Assembly: GCF_018070345.1 (NCBI RefSeq)
Contig: NZ_JAGPXX010000005.1
Span: 62,001-126,000 of the forward strand
Direction: 5' to 3'
Length of the DNA stretch: 64,000 nucleotides
DNA from: Streptomyces sp. F63
GTDB lineage: Bacteria; Actinomycetota; Actinomycetes; Streptomycetales; Streptomycetaceae
Shown here: piece after piece, positions 7,728 through 16,713 of the stretch
Layout: the number at the start of each line of letters is the position of its first letter
How positions within the stretch are numbered: the stretch's first letter is position 1
Notes under the pieces: model-generated
What the model was told of the DNA's origin: nothing
Seen by the model: the letters and a program-made list of their open reading frames with translations, nothing else
Database searches by the model: none
Made by a program: the position numbers and the translations under genes

Positions 7728-8699
7728 TCAGCCCTTGATGGCGCCCGTGAGCATCCCCTTGGTGAAGTGCTTCTGCACGAAGGGGTACACGGCCACCACC
7801 GGGATCAGCGCCAGCACCATGACGGCCATCTGCACGGCCAGCCCCGGGACCTGCTGGGTGGCGATCATCTGGGACATGCCCTGGGGTGCTTCCTGCTTGA
7901 TGACGAGCTGCCGCAGGATCATCTGCAGCGGCCACTTCCCGGAGTCGTTGAGGTAGATCATCGCGTTGAACCACTGGCTCCAGTAGCCGACCGCGTAGAA
8001 GAGCGAGATGACGGCGATGACCGCCTTGGACAGCGGCATCACGATGCGCAGCAGGATGCGCCACTCCCCCGCGCCGTCGATGCGGGCGCTGTCGATGAGC
8101 TCCGGCGCGGTGTTCATGAAGAAGGCCCGCAGGACGAGGATGTTGAAGACCGAGACCGCGCTCGGGAGGATCATCGCCCAGTAGCTGTCCTGCAGGCCGA
8201 TGCCGGTGACCAGCAGATAGGTGGGGATGAGGCCGGCGCTGAAGAACATGGTGAGCAGCAGGGTCATCAGGATCGGCCGGTGCAGCAGGGAGCCGGGCCG
8301 GGAGAGCCCGTAGGCGCAGAGGATGGAGACGGCCATGCTGATGGCGGTGCCCACCAGGGTGACCAGCAGGCTGACGACCGTGGCGCGGGTGACGGTCCCG
8401 CCGCTCAGCAGCTCCTGGTACGCCCGGAAGGTGACCGTCCTCGGGACGATCACCAGCCCGCCGGCCTCGGTGATGGTCCTCTGGTCGGAGAGGCTGGTGA
8501 CGACGACCACCCACAGCGGGCCGAGGATCGCCAGGCAGACGGCGGCGAGGGTGGCGCCCTTCAGGCCCTGCCCGACCGGCCCCGGCTCCTCCTCCCACAC
8601 GGGCCGCCCGCCGCGCCGCCCCGCGTCCGGTGCCGCCGGGGCGGCGGACGGCGGGTCCGGCTGTGCGGCGGCCGTCCGCGGCGGTGCCGTGGTGCTCAC
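7728..8699 (-). CDS. Carbohydrate ABC transporter permease (CUT1, second)
   Basis: A 323-residue inner-membrane permease of the MalG/LplC type. After a Pro/Ala-rich cytoplasmic N-terminus there are about six transmembrane segments, starting with AVCLAILGPLWVVVV. The EAA loop is APELIDSARIDGAGEWRILLRIVMPLSK, and the C-terminal QKHFTKGMLTGAIKG is typical of this subfamily, which often imports oligosaccharides. GTG 8699 overlaps the stop of the first permease (GTGA), so translation is coupled. No ATPase gene is present in the locus; in Streptomyces such systems share the multi-use ATPase MsiK, which is inferred here. Confidence 0.92.
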   Translation of the reverse strand: MSTTAPPRTAAAQPDPPSAAPAAPDAGRRGGRPVWEEEPGPVGQGLKGATLAAVCLAILGPLWVVVVTSLSDQRTITEAGGLVIVPRTVTFRAYQELLSGGTVTRATVVSLLVTLVGTAISMAVSILCAYGLSRPGSLLHRPILMTLLLTMFFSAGLIPTYLLVTGIGLQDSYWAMILPSAVSVFNILVLRAFFMNTAPELIDSARIDGAGEWRILLRIVMPLSKAVIAVISLFYAVGYWSQWFNAMIYLNDSGKWPLQMILRQLVIKQEAPQGMSQMIATQQVPGLAVQMAVMVLALIPVVAVYPFVQKHFTKGMLTGAIKG

Positions 8700-9721
8700 T
8701 TCCGGTACACCCCCTGCTCGCCCAGCAGATGGGCGACCTTGTTGGCCAGCAGGACCAGCACCACGCTGAAGACCCCCTTGATCAGGCCGCCCGCCGCGGC
8801 GACGCCGTAGTCGCCGTTGGCGATGCCGACCCACCACACATAGGTGTCGAACACCTCGGAGGCGCCCGGCCCGACCGCGTCGCGCTGGAGGAGGATCTGT
8901 TCGAAGCCGACGGTCAGGGCGTCGCCGACGCGCAGCACCAGCAGCAGGGCGATGACGGGCCGCAGCGCGGGCAGCGTCACGTGCCACATGCGGCGCCACC
9001 GTCCGGCGCCGTCGGCCGCCGCGGCCTCGTACAGGTCCTGGTTGACGGCGGAGAGCGCGGCGAGGAAGACGATGACGCCCCAGCCCGCGTCCTTCCACAC
9101 CAGTTGCGCGGTGACCAGGAACGTGAAGACCCCCGGGTCGGTCATCAGATCGAAGCCCTCGTAGCCGCGGGCGCGCAGCAGCTGGGAGAGCAGCCCGGCG
9201 CCGCCCAGCATCTGCTGGAAGACGGTGATGACGAGCACCCAGGAGAAGAAGTGCGGGAGGTAGAGCACGCTCTGCACGACGGCCCGGACGCGTTCGCTCA
9301 TGAGGCTGTTGAGGAGCAGCGCCAGCGCGATGGGGACCGGGAAGAACAGGGTGAGCTGGAGGAAGGTGATGGCGAGCGTGTTGGCGCCGGCGTCCCAGAA
9401 GCGGCTGTCGGACAGCAGCAGGGAGAAGTTCTCCCAGCCGGTCCACGGGCTGTCCCACAGCCCGGAGAGATACGGGTCGTAGTCCTTGAAGGCGACCGTG
9501 GTCCAGATCAGCGGGACGTACACGAACAGCGCCAGCAGGCCGACGGCCGGGAGCGTCATCAGCAGCAGGGAGCGGTCCCGGCGCAGCCGGTGCCGGCGGC
9601 GGGCGGACGGCGCGGGGCGGGGCGCGCCCGGGCGGCCGCCGTCGCCGGCACCGCTGCCGCCGTCCGGGGCGGGGGTGCCGGGGGGCGCCCCCGCGGCCCG
9701 GGGGCGTACGGCGCTGCTCAC
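8696..9721 (-). CDS. Carbohydrate ABC transporter permease (CUT1, first)
   Basis: A 341-residue permease of the MalF/LplB type and partner of the next gene. A long Pro/Gly/Arg-rich cytoplasmic N-terminus of about 40 residues precedes LLLMTLPAVGLLALFVYVPL, the first of about six membrane helices. The EAA motif region is NQDLYEAAAADGAGRWRRMWHVTLPAL. GTG 9721 overlaps the stop of the solute-binding protein gene. The order binding protein, permease, permease, then glycosidases is a usual sugar-uptake operon. The substrate is inferred from the co-transcribed GH42 and GH12 genes. Confidence 0.92.
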   Translation of the reverse strand: MSSAVRPRAAGAPPGTPAPDGGSGAGDGGRPGAPRPAPSARRRHRLRRDRSLLLMTLPAVGLLALFVYVPLIWTTVAFKDYDPYLSGLWDSPWTGWENFSLLLSDSRFWDAGANTLAITFLQLTLFFPVPIALALLLNSLMSERVRAVVQSVLYLPHFFSWVLVITVFQQMLGGAGLLSQLLRARGYEGFDLMTDPGVFTFLVTAQLVWKDAGWGVIVFLAALSAVNQDLYEAAAADGAGRWRRMWHVTLPALRPVIALLLVLRVGDALTVGFEQILLQRDAVGPGASEVFDTYVWWVGIANGDYGVAAAGGLIKGVFSVVLVLLANKVAHLLGEQGVYRK

Positions 9722-11436
9722 ACTCCGCTGCCGTTCTTCTCCAGCAGCTCCGCGTACCAGTCGCGCAGCTTGTCGCCCCCGCCCTTCCGCCAGTCGGTGA
9801 CGGCCCGCTGCGCGTCGCGCAGCGATTTGCGGCCGCGGACCACGTCCTTGGCGAGGTCCTCGAACGGTGTGTAGAGGGAGGCGTACCGGGTGGGCTCCTG
9901 GATCTGCATGCCGTGGAAGAGCGGCTTGCGCATATGGGCGCCCATCCGCTGCATCCAGCCGCAGTAGTCCTTCACCACTCGGGGATGGTCGGGGTAGGCG
10001 ACGGCGGCCTCGGCGGAGACGATGAAGCGGTAGGTGTCCTGGACCTCCTTGACGCCCTTCTCCGTCTTCACCGGCACGCCGTCCTCGATCGTGTGGTGCT
10101 CGCCCTCGGTGCCGTAGTCGATGAGCCGCTGCTCGCGCGTGCCGTAGGGGGCGGCGATGAAGTCGGCGATCGCGAGGCACTCCTCGATCCGCTCCTTCGA
10201 CAGCTTCTTGTTGAGGAAGGACCAGAGGCTGGCGGGGGCACCCCGGTAGAGGACGGGGTCGCCGCCACCGGGACCGAAGAAGTCCATGGCCTGGATGCGG
10301 AAATCCGGGTTGGCGGCGGCCTGTTCGAAGGTGAGGCCATACCACTTGGCGTCGCCGTCGTTCATCATCAGCGACTGGCCGGAGGTGAAGCGGGTGGCCG
10401 CGTCGTTGGCCTTGCCGGCGACGGCGTCCGGGTGGACGACCCCGGCGGCGTAGAGCTTGCGGGTCCACTCCAGCGCTTCGAGCCAGGCGTCCGTCTCGAC
10501 CTTGTGGACGAGCTTGCCGTCCCGCTCGGTCCAGTAGTACGGCTTCTCCGGCGGGCAGCCGAAGATGATCTGGGCGGACCACCACATGTCCTCGCAGGCC
10601 CACCGCTTGCTCGCGGGGCGGGTGATCTCCTTGGCGAGGGCGAGGAACGCGTCCGGGCTGTCCGGGACCTCCCAGCCCTCGTTCTCGAAGAGGTCCTGCC
10701 GGTAGAAGGGGACGACGCCGCCGAGCGGGCGCGCGGGCATCGGCAGGCCGCGCAGCTTCCCGCCGAAGACGGACATCTGCCAGGCGGCGGTGGGGATGGC
10801 GGCGAGGTTGGGGTACTTCTTCACCTTGTCGCCGGAGAGATACGGGCCGAGGTCGGCGAACTTGGCGCTGATCGCACCGTGGATGCGGCCCTGCATCTCC
10901 CACTGCGGGACGCAGACGATGTCGGCGATGCCGTCGGAGGCGAGGACGGCGCTCAGCTTCTCGCCGTAGGTGTTGCCGTCCTGGGTCTGCCAGCGGATCT
11001 CGGCGCCCAGCGCCTCGTTGACGGCCCGGTAGTACGCGGCGTCCTTCGGCGGCGGGGTGCCCCAGAGCGGGGTGAAGGCGGTGTACGTGCCGCCGCGGCC
11101 CGGCTTGCCGCGTACCGAGGCGGTGAGGTCCCCGGGCGCCGGGGCCCGGGTGAAGCCGGGGCTGGAGCCGTTGCGGCTGGGGATGTCCGGATCGCTCGCC
11201 CGGGAGGCCACATGGGCAGGCAGCAGCTTCCTGAGGTCCTTGCCGCTGGTCGTGCCGCCGCGGTTGGTGCTCTCGCCCGAGGAGCACCCGCTGAGCAGGG
11301 GTAACCCGCCGGCGGCCGCCGCGGTGACGGCGGCCGCTCCGGCGAGGAACGTCCGTCTGCTGCGCGGGGCGGGGCGGCCCGGGGCGGAACCGCGGTGCGG
11401 GGCGGAACCGCGGCCCGGAGCCTGGAAGTTCGGCAT
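9718..11436 (-). CDS. Sugar-binding lipoprotein of ABC transporter
   Basis: A 572-residue extracellular solute-binding protein, first gene of the uptake operon. It has a twin-arginine lipoprotein signal: SRRTFLAGAAAV, a hydrophobic core and the lipobox LLSGC. The mature protein is of the large CUT1 binding-protein type seen with LplBC-like permeases (GDKVKKYPNLAAIPTAAWQM, MMNDGDAKWYGLTFEQAA). ATG 11436 is preceded by AAGGG at 8 bases. The open frame continues far upstream, but that part is antisense to GH3 and is not coding. Upstream are a candidate promoter and a perfect TCGAAGCGCTTCGA operator, so it is probably repressed by the LacI protein. Confidence 0.92.
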   Translation of the reverse strand: MPNFQAPGRGSAPHRGSAPGRPAPRSRRTFLAGAAAVTAAAAGGLPLLSGCSSGESTNRGGTTSGKDLRKLLPAHVASRASDPDIPSRNGSSPGFTRAPAPGDLTASVRGKPGRGGTYTAFTPLWGTPPPKDAAYYRAVNEALGAEIRWQTQDGNTYGEKLSAVLASDGIADIVCVPQWEMQGRIHGAISAKFADLGPYLSGDKVKKYPNLAAIPTAAWQMSVFGGKLRGLPMPARPLGGVVPFYRQDLFENEGWEVPDSPDAFLALAKEITRPASKRWACEDMWWSAQIIFGCPPEKPYYWTERDGKLVHKVETDAWLEALEWTRKLYAAGVVHPDAVAGKANDAATRFTSGQSLMMNDGDAKWYGLTFEQAAANPDFRIQAMDFFGPGGGDPVLYRGAPASLWSFLNKKLSKERIEECLAIADFIAAPYGTREQRLIDYGTEGEHHTIEDGVPVKTEKGVKEVQDTYRFIVSAEAAVAYPDHPRVVKDYCGWMQRMGAHMRKPLFHGMQIQEPTRYASLYTPFEDLAKDVVRGRKSLRDAQRAVTDWRKGGGDKLRDWYAELLEKNGSGV

Positions 11437-11490
11437 TGCGTCAACCCTTCGTGGCGTAACCGCCGCACGGCCAGTCCCTTGACCGCGTGG

Positions 11491-11504
11491 TCGAAGCGCT
11501 TCGA
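11491..11504. promoter_or_regulatory. LacI-family operator, site 3
   Basis: A perfect 14-base palindrome TCGAAGCGCTTCGA, 55 bases before the start of the binding protein and 8 bases downstream of its proposed -10, so a bound repressor would cover the start of transcription. Confidence 0.85.
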
Positions 11505-11512
11505 TGGCGCTG

Positions 11513-11541
11513 AGGTTAGGTGCGGGGTTGGGGCCACGCAA
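11513..11541 (-). promoter_or_regulatory. Candidate promoter of the sugar uptake operon
   Basis: On the minus strand TTGCGT (11541-11536), a 17-base spacer and TAACCT (11518-11513) form a sigma-HrdB-like promoter pointing at the solute-binding protein gene, with operator site 3 immediately downstream. Assigned by eye. Confidence 0.5.
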
Positions 11542-11624
11542 GAGGCCCCACAAAAATGCTCGCGCCAGGGAGAGTTGACGCCCCGGGCCGCCTCGGGAAG
11601 CCCGCAGGACGGATGCGGTACGTC

Positions 11625-11653
11625 TTGACACCAGCACGGCCACAGCGCAGCAT
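11625..11653 (+). promoter_or_regulatory. Candidate promoter of the GH3 gene
   Basis: A consensus TTGACA at 11625-11630 is followed after 17 bases by CAGCAT (11648-11653), a weak -10. Operator site 4 begins on the last base of this -10. It would drive the GH3 gene 120 bases downstream. Confidence 0.45.
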
Positions 11654-11666
11654 CGAAGCGCTTCGA
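11653..11666. promoter_or_regulatory. LacI-family operator, site 4
   Basis: A second perfect TCGAAGCGCTTCGA, overlapping the end of the candidate GH3 promoter. With site 3 it lets one regulator control both divergent transcripts. The two sites are 162 bases apart, a distance at which looping is also conceivable. Confidence 0.85.
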
Positions 11667-11772
11667 AGCACACACCGCTTCCTCCCCTGCTGTTCCGCCT
11701 GTGGTACGCCTCCGCTCCGCACTCCCCCGCCCCGGACGCCCTCGGGGCACCCCGGCCGCGAGGAGACCGTCC

Positions 11773-14700
11773 GTGCCCACCGCTCCGCCGCCCCGCCGCG
11801 CTGCCCGGCTGCCGCGCAGACAGCGCGTGGACGATCTGCTCGCCCATCTCACCCTCGATGAGCGGATCGCGATGCTCCACCAGTTCGCACCCGCCGTGGA
11901 ACGCCTGCGGATCGCCGCCTTCCGCACCGGCCAGGAGGCCCTGCACGGAGTCGCCTGGATGGGCCCGGCCACCGTTTTCCCCCAGGCCGTGGGGCTCGGC
12001 GCCAGCTGGAGCCCGGACCTGCTGCGGCGGGTCGGCGAGGCCGTGTCCACGGAGGTCCGGGCCCTGCGCGCCCGCGATCCGCGGGTCGGGCTGAACGTCT
12101 GGGCGCCCGTCGTCAATCCGCTCCGCGACCCGCGCTGGGGCCGCAACGAGGAGGGCTACTCCGAGGACCCCGCGCTGACCGCCGCGCTCGCCACCGCCTA
12201 CACCCGGGGGCTCCGCGGAGACCATCCCCGGTACTGGCGCACCGCCCCCGTCCTCAAGCACTGGCTGGCGCACAACAACGAGACCGCCCGCGACACCACT
12301 TCCGCCTCCGTACCGCCCCGCGTGCTCCGCGAATACGACCTCCCCGCCTTCCGCGGACCGGTCGAGGCGGGCGCGGTGGCCGGTGTCATGCCGGCGTACA
12401 GCCTGGTCAACGGACGGCCGAACCACCTGTCGCCGTATCTGGCGGAGGAGTTGCGCACCTGGACGGAGCGGGAGCTCGTCGTCTGCTCCGACGCGGGAGC
12501 GCCCTCCAACATCGCCGGCTCGCAGGGCTACCACGCCACTCACGAGGAGGCGGCCGCCGCCCTGCTCCGCGCCGGAGTGGACAGCTTCACCGACCACGAC
12601 CAGGACCCCACGCCGACCGCCGCCCGGGTGCGCGGCGCCCTGGAGCGCGGTCTGATCTCCGAGCACCACATCGACACCGCCGTCCGGCGGCTGCTGGCCA
12701 TGCGCCGCGATCTGGGCGAGTTCGACCCGGTGGACGACCCGTACGCGGATCTCGGCCCGGAGCACGCCGACACCCCGGCCCACCGGGAACTGGCCCGCGA
12801 GGCGGCGGAGCAGGCCGTCGTGCTGCTGAAGAACGACGGCCTGCTGCCGCTCCGCGAGGACGGGGCCGCGGGCCGCAGTGCGAACGGCAGTGGGGACGCC
12901 GGTGGGGACGGCGACGGCGATCCATCGGACCGCGCCGGCACGGTCGCCGTGATCGGCCCGCTGGCCGACGCCTGCAAACGGGACTGGTACAGCGGTGACC
13001 TGATCCGCCGCAGCACCCTGCGCGGTGCGCTGGCCGAACGCCTCGGCCCCGGACGGGTCGTCCACGCCGACGGCGCCGACCGGGTGCGCCTGCGCTGCGC
13101 CACCGGCGGCTGGCTGCGCGTACCCCCCGGCCGGTCCGCGGAGCCGGCGGCCGGACCCGCCGGCTCCCTCAACCCCGCGCACGCCCGGGGCCGTACGGAC
13201 CTCCCGCCCGTCACCCGCGGCGAGCACCCCACCGAACTGGCGCTCACCGACTGGGGCGGCGGTGTGCTCACCCTGAGGGCCCCGGACGGGCACTACCTCA
13301 GCGCCGCCGCCGACGGTTTCGTCCGGGCCTCCGCCAAGGAACCCGGCGGCTGGGTGGTCCAGGAGACCTTCGCCCTGGAACCGCACGGGCCCGGCCATCT
13401 GCTCCGGCACCTCGGCTCGGGCCGCCCCTGCCGCCTCACCCCGGACGGGCTGCGCGCCGACGGCGGAGGCGGAGGACCGGAAACGGCCGAGGTGTTCACC
13501 GTCGAGGTGACCGAGCGGGGCGAGGACGCGGCCGCCCGCGCCGCCGCCGCGGCCGGCACCGTGATCGTGGCGGCGGGGAACGACCCGCACATCAACGGCC
13601 GGGAGACCGAGGACCGCACCACGCTCGCACTCCCCCCGGCGCAGGAGCGGCTGTGGCGCGCGGCCCGCGCCGTCAACCCGCGGACCGTACTGGCCCTCGT
13701 CAGCAGCTACCCGTACGCCGTCCCGGAGGCCGACGCCGCGCTGCCCGCCCTGCTGTGGACGGCGCACGGGGGGCAGGCGGCCGGGACCGCGCTCACGCGC
13801 GTCCTGTTCGGGGACGTCTCACCGGCCGGACGGCTGCCCCAGACCTGGTACGCCCGCGACGCGGATCTGCCGGGGCTGTTCGACTACGACATCATCGGCG
13901 CCCGCGCCACCTATCTCTACTTCGACGGCGCGCCCCTCTACCCCTTCGGCCACGGCCTCTCCTACAGCGCCTTCTCCTACGGCGGCCTGACCGTGACCCG
14001 CGACGGCGTCGTCCTCACCGCCACTCTGACCGTCACCAACACCGGGGACCGGGACGCCGACGAGGTGGTCCAGCTGTACGCGCGCGCCGGCGCCCCGCGC
14101 GTACCGCGCCCGCACCGGCAGCTGGTGGCCCACGAGCGCCGCCGGCTCGCCGCCGGGGAGACCGGGCGGTTCACCTTCACCGTGCCGGTGTCCGCGCTCG
14201 GCCACTGGGACGTGGCGCACGGCCGCTGGACCACCGACCCGGGCCGCTACGAACTCCAGGCCGGCGCCTCCGCCGCGGACATCCGGCTGACGGCGCCGGT
14301 CACCGTCGGCGGACCGCCGCCCGCCCCGCGCCCGGTGCGGAAGGCCGGCCTGGAGGCCGCGCACCACGACGTGTCGGAGAACGCCGTACTGGTGGACCGG
14401 GCGAAGACCCGGGGCGACGCGGTGGCACCGGCGGACCCGGGCACCGCGGCCCGGCTGCTCTTCCGCGCCTGCGACTTCGGCCCGGAGGACGGGACGGCCG
14501 CCACCGCCCCGGAAGCCCGGGGCGGTGGCGGAACGGGCGGGGGCGGAGCGGGCGGCGGCCCGGCCGCGCGGGACACGGTCGTCCTGCTGGCGGCCCGTGC
14601 GGAACCGGGCGAGGCCCGGATCGGGCTGGCCCTGGCCGACGGCACCCCGCTCGGCGAAGCCGTTGTCCCCTGCACCGACAGCCCCTATGCGTACCGGGCC

Positions 14701-14841
14701 GTGGAACTTACGCTGGGCGGCGCCCCGCGCGGTGTGCGGGACCTGTGGATCACGCTGCGCGGAGCGGTCCGCCTCGCGCGGCTCGACTTCGGACTCCGGG
14801 ACGCATCGAGGGAGCCGTCCCGGGCGGCCGGAGGGCACTGA
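11773..14841 (+). CDS. GH3 beta-glucosidase/beta-xylosidase with inserted and C-terminal extra domains
   Basis: A 1,022-residue GH3 exo-hydrolase, no signal peptide, so intracellular. The N-terminal barrel has RWGRNEEGYSEDP, LKHWLAHNNETARD and nucleophile Asp240 in VVCSDAGAPSN. The second domain resumes with VVLLKNDGLLPL, VIGPLAD and, later, NGRETEDRTTLALP, GRLPQTW and PFGHGLSYSAF; an FN3-like domain follows from about residue 735. Between about 440 and 580 an extra block (VLTLRAPDGHYLSAAADG, GGWVVQETFALEPHG) resembles a fascin or beta-trefoil fold. About 170 residues after FN3 are unassigned. GAGGAG lies before GTG 11773; 24 in-frame upstream codons are probably leader. It should release glucose or xylose from imported oligosaccharides under LacI control. 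Confidence 0.92.
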   Translation: MPTAPPPRRAARLPRRQRVDDLLAHLTLDERIAMLHQFAPAVERLRIAAFRTGQEALHGVAWMGPATVFPQAVGLGASWSPDLLRRVGEAVSTEVRALRARDPRVGLNVWAPVVNPLRDPRWGRNEEGYSEDPALTAALATAYTRGLRGDHPRYWRTAPVLKHWLAHNNETARDTTSASVPPRVLREYDLPAFRGPVEAGAVAGVMPAYSLVNGRPNHLSPYLAEELRTWTERELVVCSDAGAPSNIAGSQGYHATHEEAAAALLRAGVDSFTDHDQDPTPTAARVRGALERGLISEHHIDTAVRRLLAMRRDLGEFDPVDDPYADLGPEHADTPAHRELAREAAEQAVVLLKNDGLLPLREDGAAGRSANGSGDAGGDGDGDPSDRAGTVAVIGPLADACKRDWYSGDLIRRSTLRGALAERLGPGRVVHADGADRVRLRCATGGWLRVPPGRSAEPAAGPAGSLNPAHARGRTDLPPVTRGEHPTELALTDWGGGVLTLRAPDGHYLSAAADGFVRASAKEPGGWVVQETFALEPHGPGHLLRHLGSGRPCRLTPDGLRADGGGGGPETAEVFTVEVTERGEDAAARAAAAAGTVIVAAGNDPHINGRETEDRTTLALPPAQERLWRAARAVNPRTVLALVSSYPYAVPEADAALPALLWTAHGGQAAGTALTRVLFGDVSPAGRLPQTWYARDADLPGLFDYDIIGARATYLYFDGAPLYPFGHGLSYSAFSYGGLTVTRDGVVLTATLTVTNTGDRDADEVVQLYARAGAPRVPRPHRQLVAHERRRLAAGETGRFTFTVPVSALGHWDVAHGRWTTDPGRYELQAGASAADIRLTAPVTVGGPPPAPRPVRKAGLEAAHHDVSENAVLVDRAKTRGDAVAPADPGTAARLLFRACDFGPEDGTAATAPEARGGGGTGGGGAGGGPAARDTVVLLAARAEPGEARIGLALADGTPLGEAVVPCTDSPYAYRAVELTLGGAPRGVRDLWITLRGAVRLARLDFGLRDASREPSRAAGGH

Positions 14842-14851
14842 CCCGGTGCCG

Positions 14852-14879
14852 CGGTGTCTCCCGGGCGGGTGAGACACCG
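14852..14879 (+). terminator. Hairpin after GH3
   Basis: CGGTGTCTC pairs with GAGACACCG across a 10-base loop, 11 bases after the GH3 stop. There is no T-tract, as usual in Streptomyces terminators. Confidence 0.6.
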
Positions 14880-14912
14880 GAAGCCGGGCCGGTCCCGCCG
14901 GCCGCACCTGAG

Positions 14913-14950
14913 CGGCCGGGGCGCGTCGTGTGGGCTGCGCGCCCCGGCCG
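14913..14950. terminator. Strong bidirectional hairpin between GH3 and aldehyde dehydrogenase
   Basis: A 12-base perfect stem CGGCCGGGGCGC / GCGCCCCGGCCG with a 14-base loop lies between two convergent genes, so it probably ends both transcripts. Confidence 0.7.
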
Positions 14951-15005
14951 TTCGCTGCCCGCCCCGCCGGACGGCGCTCACAGCCGCCCCGCGGGCTGCG
15001 GGTTC

Positions 15006-16451
15006 CTACAGATCCAGGCCGGTCAGGACCATGACCCGCTCATAGGTGTAGTCGTCCATCGCGAAGCGCACGCCCTCCCGGCCCACGCCGGACTGCTTGG
15101 TGCCGCCGTAGGGCATCTGGTCGGCCCGGTAGGACGGCACATCGCCGATGATCACGCCGCCGACCTCCAGCTCCCGGTGCGCGCGGAAGGCGGTGCGCAC
15201 GTCGTGCGTGAACACCCCCGCCTGCAGCCCGTACTGGGAGTCGTTGGCCGCCGCGAAGGCCGCCTCCTCGCCCTCCACACGGGTGAGGGTCAGCACCGGC
15301 CCGAAGACCTCCTCGCAGGACACCTGCACGTCGGACGGCACGTCCGCGAGCACGGTCGGGGCGTACGTGGCCCCGTCCCGCTCGCCGCCGGTGAGCAGCG
15401 TGGCGCCCGCGCCCACCGCCTCCCCGACCCAGGACTCGACGCGCTTGGCCGCGTCCTCGCTGACCAGCGGGCCGACATCGGTGGCCGGGTTCGACGGGTC
15501 GCCGGTCACCTGCTCCTTGACGGCCGCGACGATCCGGGGCACCAGCCGGTCGTACACGGAGGCGTCGGCGATGACCCGCTGGACGGAGATGCAGGACTGG
15601 CCGCCCTGGTAGTTGGAGAAGGTCGCGATCCGCCTCGCGGCCCAGTCGAGGTCGGCGTCCGAGGACCAGTCGGCGAGGACGATCGCCGCGCCGTTCCCGC
15701 CGAGTTCGAGCGTGGTGTGCTTGCGCGGCGCCGAGTCGAGGATCGACCAGCCGACGGGGCCGGAGCCGGTGAAGGAGATGACCGGCAGCCGCTCGTCGCG
15801 CACCAGTGCGGGCATCCGGTCGTTCGGCACCGGCAGGACGCTCCAGGAACCGGCGGGCAGGTCGGTCTCGGCGAGCAGTTCGCCCAGCAGCAGCCCGGAG
15901 AGCGGGGTGGCCGGGGCGGGCTTGAGGATGATCGGGGCGCCCACGGCGAGGGCCGGGGCGACCTTGTGCGCGCACAGGTTCAGCGGGAAGTTGAACGGGG
16001 CGATGCCCAGCACCGGCCCGCGCGGGAAGCGGCGGGTGAGCGCGAGCCGCCCGGCGCCGCCCGCGTCGGTGTCCAGACGCTGCGCGTCACCGCCGTTGAA
16101 GCGGCGTGCCTCCTCGGTGGCGAACCGGAAGACGGAGACGGCGCGGCCGACCTCGCCGCGCGCCCACTTGAGCGGCTTGCCGTTCTCGGCGGAGATCAGC
16201 TCGGCGATCTCCTCGGCCCGTTCGGCCAGCCGCCGCTGGACGTGCTCCAGCGCCGCGGCCCGGACGTGCGCCGGGGTGGCGGCGAACTCGGCCCGGACGG
16301 CGTGCGCCGCGGCCACGGCCTCGTCGACCTGGGCCTCGGTCGGGACGCTCGCCCTGCCGACGAGCCTGCCGTCCCAGGGTGAGGTGACATCGAGTGTGCC
16401 GTCGCCGGTCGCCTGCCGGCCGGCCAGCCAGAACGCGTGGGTGTGGGTCAC
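15006..16451 (-). CDS. Aldehyde dehydrogenase, possibly succinate-semialdehyde dehydrogenase
   Basis: A 481-residue NAD(P)-dependent aldehyde dehydrogenase. The family landmarks are PFNFPLNL, the cofactor site VISFTGSGPVGW, catalytic Glu in TTLELGGNG, catalytic Cys in GGQSCISVQRV, and EEVFGPVLTL. GTG 16451 was chosen because it gives the usual N-terminus (THTHAFWLAGR); upstream frame is leader. A PucR regulator gene lies just upstream on the same strand and gabT is nearby, so oxidation of succinate semialdehyde from GABA is likely, as recalled for the equivalent S. coelicolor gene. The Arg/Ser determinants of succinate binding were not checked, so another aldehyde remains possible. Confidence 0.88.
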   Translation of the reverse strand: MTHTHAFWLAGRQATGDGTLDVTSPWDGRLVGRASVPTEAQVDEAVAAAHAVRAEFAATPAHVRAAALEHVQRRLAERAEEIAELISAENGKPLKWARGEVGRAVSVFRFATEEARRFNGGDAQRLDTDAGGAGRLALTRRFPRGPVLGIAPFNFPLNLCAHKVAPALAVGAPIILKPAPATPLSGLLLGELLAETDLPAGSWSVLPVPNDRMPALVRDERLPVISFTGSGPVGWSILDSAPRKHTTLELGGNGAAIVLADWSSDADLDWAARRIATFSNYQGGQSCISVQRVIADASVYDRLVPRIVAAVKEQVTGDPSNPATDVGPLVSEDAAKRVESWVGEAVGAGATLLTGGERDGATYAPTVLADVPSDVQVSCEEVFGPVLTLTRVEGEEAAFAAANDSQYGLQAGVFTHDVRTAFRAHRELEVGGVIIGDVPSYRADQMPYGGTKQSGVGREGVRFAMDDYTYERVMVLTGLDL

Positions 16452-16713
16452 AGCGGATCCCGGCCCTTCCGAGGTGGTGGGGATGGTGCGGTGTGCCTGC
16501 TGGGTGCCTGCGGGATGCAGGCGGGGGTGCAGGTGCGGTGTGCTGCGCACCACGTTAGGGGCGGCGGCGCCGAATGGCGTTTGTCCGCGGTGGAGCGGTG
16601 CGCCGGTCCGGCTAGGACGCTTCGGCGTGCCGCGCTCCGGCCGGCCCGGGGCCGGCGTGCCTCCCGCCCGCCGGCCCGCCCCGGACGCCCCGCCCCGGCC
16701 GGGCCGCGCGGCC

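Noticed and set aside
11437..13767. In-frame extension of the solute-binding protein to 1,349 residues
   Set aside because: The extension is antisense to GH3. The protein has a proper lipoprotein signal and ribosome binding site at 11436.
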